Shown piece by piece: positions 14,783 to 18,574 of a stretch of DNA of 18,574 nt. Every line of letters starts with the position of its first letter. The first letter of the stretch is position 1. The notes beneath the pieces were generated by a model. That model was not told where the DNA came from, searched no databases, and saw nothing but the letters and a program-made list of their open reading frames with translations. The DNA is from Candidatus Omnitrophica bacterium UBA6233 (GTDB lineage: Bacteria; Omnitrophota; Gorgyraeia; Gygaellales; Profunditerraquicolaceae). Where the stretch lies: contig DJWJ01000004.1 of the NCBI GenBank assembly GCA_002440965.1, positions 1-18,574 of the forward strand, in the 5' to 3' direction. Made by a program: the position numbers and the translations under genes.

Positions 14783-16819
14783 ATGCAAAATGATGATCCA
14801 TTAAAGGAATTTCTTTCTTTAGTTGACGTTGAGGGATTCAGCGAGCGTTACTCCCGGGATATTTGCGACGGCAAATATTTTGGTATGCCCCTAGAGTTGA
14901 TTGTTCAGGCGGAAAGGCGGTTACGGCAGGAGAGCGAGCGCTGCATCGCCTATTTCTCGATGGAGTATGGCTTAGCAACCAGTTTTTATAATACTTTTAC
15001 TTCCAAGAATCAGATTGATCCTCAGAATAAAATCCCCGAGAATACCGTTTTTTCAAACTATAGACTGGCAGATTATTTATTTGACGTAAACATTGATTGC
15101 ATTATTGATCTTCCTATATATAGCGGAGGTTTGGGTGTATTGGCCGGAGATACGGTCAAAACCATGGCAGATTACAAAATGCCGGCAGCAGCTATTGGTG
15201 TATTGTGGCATTCCGGTTATTTCCGTCAGAAATTCTGGTTTAAATACGGCCAGGTGCCGGAAAAAATGCATTGGGATCCGTATAGTTATCCGGGGCTTAT
15301 TCCACTTAAAAATATCGTGACTGTAAAGCTTAGGGATAGGGAGATTCATCTGCGGCTTTGGAAATATTATGTCTATAGTTATAAACATGATTATGTTGTT
15401 CCGCTTATCCTGCTTGATGCCGAAATACCTCAGAACAGCGAAGAGATAAAGGCGTTGACTGACCAGTTGTATCGCAGCGATAATAACTGGATCAAGTTGA
15501 TGCAGAGGGTCGTGCTTGGTTTCGGTGGGGTCGCCGCGATCAAAGAATTAAGTTACAACATCGATATTTTTCATCTTAATGAAGGACATGCCGCGCTTGC
15601 CTTTGTGGCAAAAGCTGGCGGGTTTTCTGATAGCGGGGTAGAAGCGTTAAAAAGTAAATTTTATTACACTTGCCACACTCCGGTTCAGGCCGGGCATGAT
15701 CGTTTTTCCGAGGATGATATCCGCCCTAACCTGCGGGATGAGGATTTTAGGCTTGTGCAGAAATTCGGCAGGGAGAGGCCGGGGTTGATCAACCTTACGC
15801 TTTTGTCGATGAATGTTTCTTCTTCCATAAACGCGGTGGCTAAGAGGCATCAGGAAGTAATGCAGCTGCAATTTCCCGAATACAAAGAGAGGATACGCTA
15901 TGTTACTAACGGCGTTCATCCGTACACCTGGATATCTAAAAGTTTTATGGATCTTTATAAACGTTTTAATCCAGTAATTAAAGATATCGAGTCAAGCCCG
16001 ATGGGTTTGGCAGAGGCGCCTAAATTAAGAAATAATCTTGAGTTCCGCCAGCAGATCTGGGAGGCGCATCAGGTTAATAAATCCCGTTTTTGTTCTTTGC
16101 TTGAGAAGTGGAAATTAAAAGAGGATGTGTTTACTGTTTGTTGGGCGCGCAGGATCGCCGCTTATAAAAGGCCGAGCCTTATTTTGCAAGATGTCCAAAG
16201 GCTTTTGCAGATAGCTAAGAAAGTTGGCCCTCTGCAGATAATTTTGGCGGGGAAAGCTCATCCTAATGATAATTTGGCTTTTACATACCTTAATGAAATG
16301 ATGGATAAAGTGGATGCTCTTGAGGGAGTTTATGATTATCTGAAAATCTTGATTTTGGAGAATTACGATATTCATATGGGTAAGCTGCTCACCTCTAGCG
16401 TCGATATGTGGCTGAATAATCCTGTTCCTCCTTTTGAAGCCTCCGGCACTAGCGGCATGAAGGCTATGCTTAACGGAGTAGTGCAGATGTCTACGCTTGA
16501 TGGCTGGGTGGTGGAAGCTGAGGATATGGGGATAGGTAAAATATTCGGGCGTCGTTATGTTGAAGGAAAATTTGATTCTGAATTCGGTCATTATCTGAAA
16601 GAAGATGTAGATGAGCTTTATCAATCTTTGGAAGAGATGGCTGCTATGTATTATACGGCTTCCCGCGGAGGAAACTCAAGTTTTGCTTCACCGTGGATTG
16701 ATAAAATGATTAATTGCGTTGCCGCCGGCGCGCATTTTAATACTTACAGGATGCTTGACGAATACAAGCATTTGATTTGGGGCATTCGCGAAGAAAAACT
16801 AAGCGCGGTTAAGGTTTAA
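14783..16819 (+). CDS. glgP: Alpha-glucan (glycogen/maltodextrin) phosphorylase, GT35
   Basis: A cytoplasmic PLP enzyme that releases glucose 1-phosphate from alpha-1,4-glucans. At 678 residues it belongs to the shorter bacterial/archaeal phosphorylase type rather than the ~800-residue type. Marks in order: IAYFSMEYGL (~53-62), IYSGGLGVLAGDTVK (~113-127), HLNEGHAAL, TCHTPVQAGHDRF, YVTNGVHPYTW, CWARRIAAYKRPSLIL (phosphate/PLP region), and NPVPPFEASGTSGMKAMLNG with the PLP-binding Lys at 560. AGGAAA (14770-14775) precedes the ATG by 7 nt. It sits between two tRNA-Ser genes. With the free glycogen-binding protein at 7235 it points to glycogen storage and use. Confidence 0.95.
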   Translation: MQNDDPLKEFLSLVDVEGFSERYSRDICDGKYFGMPLELIVQAERRLRQESERCIAYFSMEYGLATSFYNTFTSKNQIDPQNKIPENTVFSNYRLADYLFDVNIDCIIDLPIYSGGLGVLAGDTVKTMADYKMPAAAIGVLWHSGYFRQKFWFKYGQVPEKMHWDPYSYPGLIPLKNIVTVKLRDREIHLRLWKYYVYSYKHDYVVPLILLDAEIPQNSEEIKALTDQLYRSDNNWIKLMQRVVLGFGGVAAIKELSYNIDIFHLNEGHAALAFVAKAGGFSDSGVEALKSKFYYTCHTPVQAGHDRFSEDDIRPNLRDEDFRLVQKFGRERPGLINLTLLSMNVSSSINAVAKRHQEVMQLQFPEYKERIRYVTNGVHPYTWISKSFMDLYKRFNPVIKDIESSPMGLAEAPKLRNNLEFRQQIWEAHQVNKSRFCSLLEKWKLKEDVFTVCWARRIAAYKRPSLILQDVQRLLQIAKKVGPLQIILAGKAHPNDNLAFTYLNEMMDKVDALEGVYDYLKILILENYDIHMGKLLTSSVDMWLNNPVPPFEASGTSGMKAMLNGVVQMSTLDGWVVEAEDMGIGKIFGRRYVEGKFDSEFGHYLKEDVDELYQSLEEMAAMYYTASRGGNSSFASPWIDKMINCVAAGAHFNTYRMLDEYKHLIWGIREEKLSAVKV

Positions 16820-18341
16820 GGGAGAGTTGGCAGAGTGGTCGAATGCGGCGGTTTCGAAAACCGTTATCGTCGTAAGACGATCGGAGGTTCAAATCCTCCA
16901 CTCTCCGCCATGTTGTAAACGGAGCAGTCTCAAGGAGCCCCCTATAGGGGGCTCCCGACGAGAAAACGAGCCGGCGCTCTTTTAAAATAAAGTTCGAACC
17001 AATCTTTTTCAGAAATTCTTTCTGGGATTCTAAATTTCCCTCTTCCGCAGCGCAACGGGCTCTATTCAAAGAGATTACGAAGTCACGAGCCGGTTCGAAC
17101 CAATTATCAGCCCCAGCAGCAAAATCCCGCGCAGATTCCTGTAGCTCCTTCTTTTCATTAATAAAAAATTCTTTTTTTTGCTGGTATTCTTCTAAGGTGA
17201 TAGTGCCTGCCAGGTAAATATCTATCAGCTTACTAACCTTATCATCAACTTCCCTGATCTTAACTTCCAGATTTTGCTGCTGGGGTAAGGATGATTGGAC
17301 GCAGCTATTTTTATCTTTCTCTAACTGCTCTAAAATTTTCCTCGTCCAATCATCCGGTAGAGAAACTTTTTGAATGATAGCTTTGGCCTGCGCGGCAAGC
17401 GCTTCTTCACGCACGTATTTCTGCGAGCAACGCACAAGCCGCTTTGTGCAATGATAGTAAGTATGTCCTTTTTGAACCTCTGCGGTAATTGACCTTCCGC
17501 ACTCCCCGCACCGCATCAGCCCCTTAAAAACAAAGCTTTTGCTTTGTTTTTCTTTGTGCTTGCCGCGCAGCCGCATTACCTCTTGGCACCGATCAAAAAG
17601 TTTCTTGGAGATAATTGGTTCGTGTGTGCCTTCGTACATCTCGCCCTTGTAGCGGAAGATGCCGTAGTAGAGGGGATTCTGCAGCATAAACTGGTAGTCG
17701 CTAATAGATAGAGGCTTATTCCTCCTGCCGTTCATACCAAGGGAGTTTATCTTTTCGCGAATTCCTGCTAGAGTATAAGAGCCCGTTGCGTAGAGCTCAA
17801 AGGCTTTCTTGACGAAAGGAGCTTTGCCCTCGTCTAAGATAATTGAGCGGGTCTTGCGGTCGTTAAGGTAGCCCACGGGCGCCCACTGCGGCCAGATACC
17901 CTTACTTAGCTTTAAGCGAATACCTCTGCGGATATTCTCCGAGAGCGCGTCTATGTAATACTTGCTCTGGCCAAAGACGATAGAGAGCATAAATTTGCCT
18001 TGCGCGTTGTTATCAAAGCGCAGAGTAGGGAAGCGCAAGTCCTTTATAACTTTTTGATCAACCAAATAGATTATCTTGCCGCCGTCAACGCTGTTTCTTG
18101 CTAAGCGGTCAGGGTGCCATGCAAGTATGCCTTCAGCGGTACCGCGCTCAATCTGCAAGAGCATATCATTGAACAGTGGGCGCCCGGGCTTCTTAGCGGT
18201 CTTAGCTTCAATAATCTCCTTAATGACAATAAGATCCTCGCGCTGGGCGTATTCTCGCACTTCTTTTAGCTGGGCCTCAATAGATAAAACCTGTCGGTCT
18301 TCATCATCAGTTGACTTACGGGCGTAGATAAAGTAGCGCAT
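16809..18341 (-). CDS. Large serine recombinase/integrase with read-through C-terminus
   Basis: A site-specific DNA recombinase of 510 residues. The resolvase-type catalytic domain (~1-150) has the nucleophile S10 in YARKS and the Arg motif DRLARN (78-83). The recombinase DNA-binding domain (~155-265) has GIWPQWAPVGYLND and LQNPLYYG. The zinc ribbon uses C278, C281, C298 and C305. A coiled-coil region (~335-405) follows, as in phage-type integrases. ATG at 18341 with AAAGGAG 8 nt upstream is preferred over a GTG 18 nt earlier that overlaps this site. The C-terminus is odd: ~449-479 are encoded by the left inverted repeat, and ~480-510 by antisense tRNA-Ser(CGA) and the last 11 bp of glgP. It is the only - strand gene in the window, consistent with acquisition. 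Confidence 0.93.
   Translation of the reverse strand: MRYFIYARKSTDDEDRQVLSIEAQLKEVREYAQREDLIVIKEIIEAKTAKKPGRPLFNDMLLQIERGTAEGILAWHPDRLARNSVDGGKIIYLVDQKVIKDLRFPTLRFDNNAQGKFMLSIVFGQSKYYIDALSENIRRGIRLKLSKGIWPQWAPVGYLNDRKTRSIILDEGKAPFVKKAFELYATGSYTLAGIREKINSLGMNGRRNKPLSISDYQFMLQNPLYYGIFRYKGEMYEGTHEPIISKKLFDRCQEVMRLRGKHKEKQSKSFVFKGLMRCGECGRSITAEVQKGHTYYHCTKRLVRCSQKYVREEALAAQAKAIIQKVSLPDDWTRKILEQLEKDKNSCVQSSLPQQQNLEVKIREVDDKVSKLIDIYLAGTITLEEYQQKKEFFINEKKELQESARDFAAGADNWFEPARDFVISLNRARCAAEEGNLESQKEFLKKIGSNFILKERRLVFSSGAPYRGLLETAPFTTWRRVEDLNLRSSYDDNGFRNRRIRPLCQLSLKP
16821..16907 (+). tRNA. tRNA-Ser (anticodon CGA), with genomic CCA at 16908-16910
   Basis: Class II cloverleaf: acceptor GGAGAGT/ACTCTCC, anticodon stem GCGGT/ACCGT with loop TTCGAAA (anticodon CGA), long variable arm (ATCGTC-GTAA-GACGAT), T-stem GGAGG/CCTCC with loop TTCAAAT, discriminator G. 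It begins 1 nt after the glgP stop. It is the only one of the four tRNAs here followed by an encoded CCA, and that CCA belongs to the inverted repeat of the recombinase element. The recombinase frame crosses the whole gene in antisense. Confidence 0.96.
16905..16995 (+). repeat. Left 91-bp inverted repeat (overlaps tRNA 3' end and recombinase 3' coding end)
   Basis: Exactly complementary, base for base, to 18465-18555. It starts with the last two acceptor bases, the discriminator and the CCA of tRNA-Ser(CGA) (CCGCCA, 16905-16910). A 22-bp perfect palindrome is at 16934-16955 (half-site GGAGCCCCCTA). On the - strand it encodes about residues 449-479 of the recombinase. Beyond its inner edge, CCAATCTTTTT (16999-17009) and a 22-bp block (17025-17046) also have inverted counterparts near the right repeat. 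Confidence 0.95.
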
Positions 18342-18384
18342 GGGCAAAGCTCCTTTCACGGCGAAATGGCAGAAGAGAGTAGGG

Positions 18385-18406
18385 GGAAGAGGGAAATTTA
18401 GAATCC
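18385..18406. repeat. 22-bp inverted copy of recombinase 3' coding sequence
   Basis: Exactly complementary to 17025-17046, which lies inside the recombinase gene. It is separated from the right 91-bp repeat by 58 nt, against 29 nt on the left. It shows that the right-hand repeat is a longer, decayed copy of the gene's 3' end placed upstream of its own start. Confidence 0.8.
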
Positions 18407-18407
18407 G

Positions 18408-18449
18408 GTCATTTAATTTTTACTCGCCGAATTCTCAAAATTAAATGAC
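18408..18449. repeat. Hairpin upstream of the recombinase gene
   Basis: GTCATTTAATTTT (18408-18420) and its exact complement (18437-18449) flank a 16-nt spacer. It lies 67-108 nt upstream of the recombinase ATG, in the expected promoter region. It replaces a small CAGAAA-TTC-TTTCTG hairpin found at the matching place on the left side (17010-17024). It could be an operator or an inserted palindrome. Confidence 0.6.
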
Positions 18450-18464
18450 AAAAAGATTGGTGAA

Positions 18465-18555
18465 GAACTTTATTTTAAAAGAGCGCCGGCTCGTTTTCTC
18501 GTCGGGAGCCCCCTATAGGGGGCTCCTTGAGACTGCTCCGTTTACAACATGGCGG
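18465..18555 (-). repeat. Right 91-bp inverted repeat
   Basis: A perfect reverse complement of 16905-16995, including the 22-bp palindrome (18505-18526) and a terminal TGGCGG that mirrors the tRNA's CCGCCA. The 19 bases beyond it (18556-18574) show no T-arm-like sequence, so no second tRNA is evident, though the window ends there. Confidence 0.95.
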
Positions 18556-18574
18556 TGCTTCTATCAATATGTAC

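Larger units (their letters stand above)
16905..18555. mobile_element. Candidate invertible or tRNA-associated recombinase element
   Basis: A 1651-bp segment bounded by two 91-bp perfect inverted repeats and carrying one gene, a large serine recombinase on the - strand. It abuts the 3' end of tRNA-Ser(CGA), a common integration site. The flanking bases on the two sides do not match each other, so no target duplication is seen. A tRNA integrant would normally have direct att repeats; inverted ones instead allow inversion of the intervening gene. The element type is inferred from structure, and no precedent is claimed. Confidence 0.65.

Noticed and set aside
18342..18359. GTG start adding six residues to the recombinase
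   Set aside because: The added codons overlap the AAAGGAG ribosome site of the ATG at 18341, and the serine recombinase domain normally begins a few residues before the Y-x-R-x-S motif.
16905..18555. Classical DDE transposon with terminal inverted repeats
   Set aside because: The gene is a serine recombinase, not a DDE transposase, and the sequences just outside the two repeats do not form a target-site duplication.
18540..18574. Second tRNA at the right edge, mirrored from the left
   Set aside because: Beyond the shared CCGCCA complement there is no T-stem/T-loop pattern in the 19 remaining bases.
1..18574. CRISPR array or phage gene cluster
   Set aside because: No regularly spaced direct repeats of 24-40 nt with spacers, and no structural phage genes; the recombinase stands alone.

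Overview
The window reads as chromosome from a diderm (LPS-making) bacterium, probably an uncultured lineage such as Candidatus Omnitrophota or another PVC-type group. That placement is an inference. It rests on the bamA-skp-lpxD-lpxC/fabZ-lpxA-lpxI order, the LpxC-FabZ fusion, the use of LpxI, the AT-leaning intergenic repeats and the intein-bearing RtcB. No rRNA or other decisive marker is present. Every gene except the last is on the + strand.

Region 1 (1-7180) is an outer-membrane and lipid A operon. It holds BamA (beta-barrel assembly), a Skp/OmpH periplasmic chaperone, LpxD, a bifunctional LpxC-FabZ, LpxA and LpxI. Together they cover UDP-GlcNAc acylation and deacetylation, supply of the hydroxyacyl-ACP pool, and cleavage of UDP-diacylglucosamine. 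LpxB is not in the window. Two gaps carry repeat-like hairpins: a 14-bp-armed one at 2452-2497 and an AT-rich one at about 4130-4265.

Region 2 (7180-9320) is a set of short units: a 91-residue free-standing glycogen-binding (CBM48/AMPK-beta-like) protein behind a near-consensus promoter, a COG0731-type radical SAM protein, tRNA-Arg(UCG), a glycine-zipper lipoprotein, and an odd tRNA-Lys(CUU) followed by a long hairpin and a terminator.

Region 3 (9320-14763) is RNA metabolism. Archease overlaps rtcB by 8 nt. RtcB carries a 511-residue LAGLIDADG-type intein exactly at its metal-binding catalytic Cys. Seryl-tRNA synthetase, an unknown polytopic membrane protein and tRNA-Ser(UGA) follow.

Region 4 (14783-18574) has alpha-glucan phosphorylase, then tRNA-Ser(CGA), then on the - strand a large serine recombinase. 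The recombinase gene is bracketed by two 91-bp perfect inverted repeats (16905-16995 and 18465-18555). The left repeat begins inside the 3' end of tRNA-Ser(CGA) and supplies its CCA. The recombinase reading frame runs out through the left repeat, through the whole tRNA in antisense, and into the end of the phosphorylase gene, so its last ~31 residues are written by whatever lies outside the repeat. This arrangement, a candidate self-inverting recombinase locus anchored on a tRNA, is the most unusual thing in the window. Because the window ends only 19 bases past the outer repeat, an assembly artefact must be excluded.
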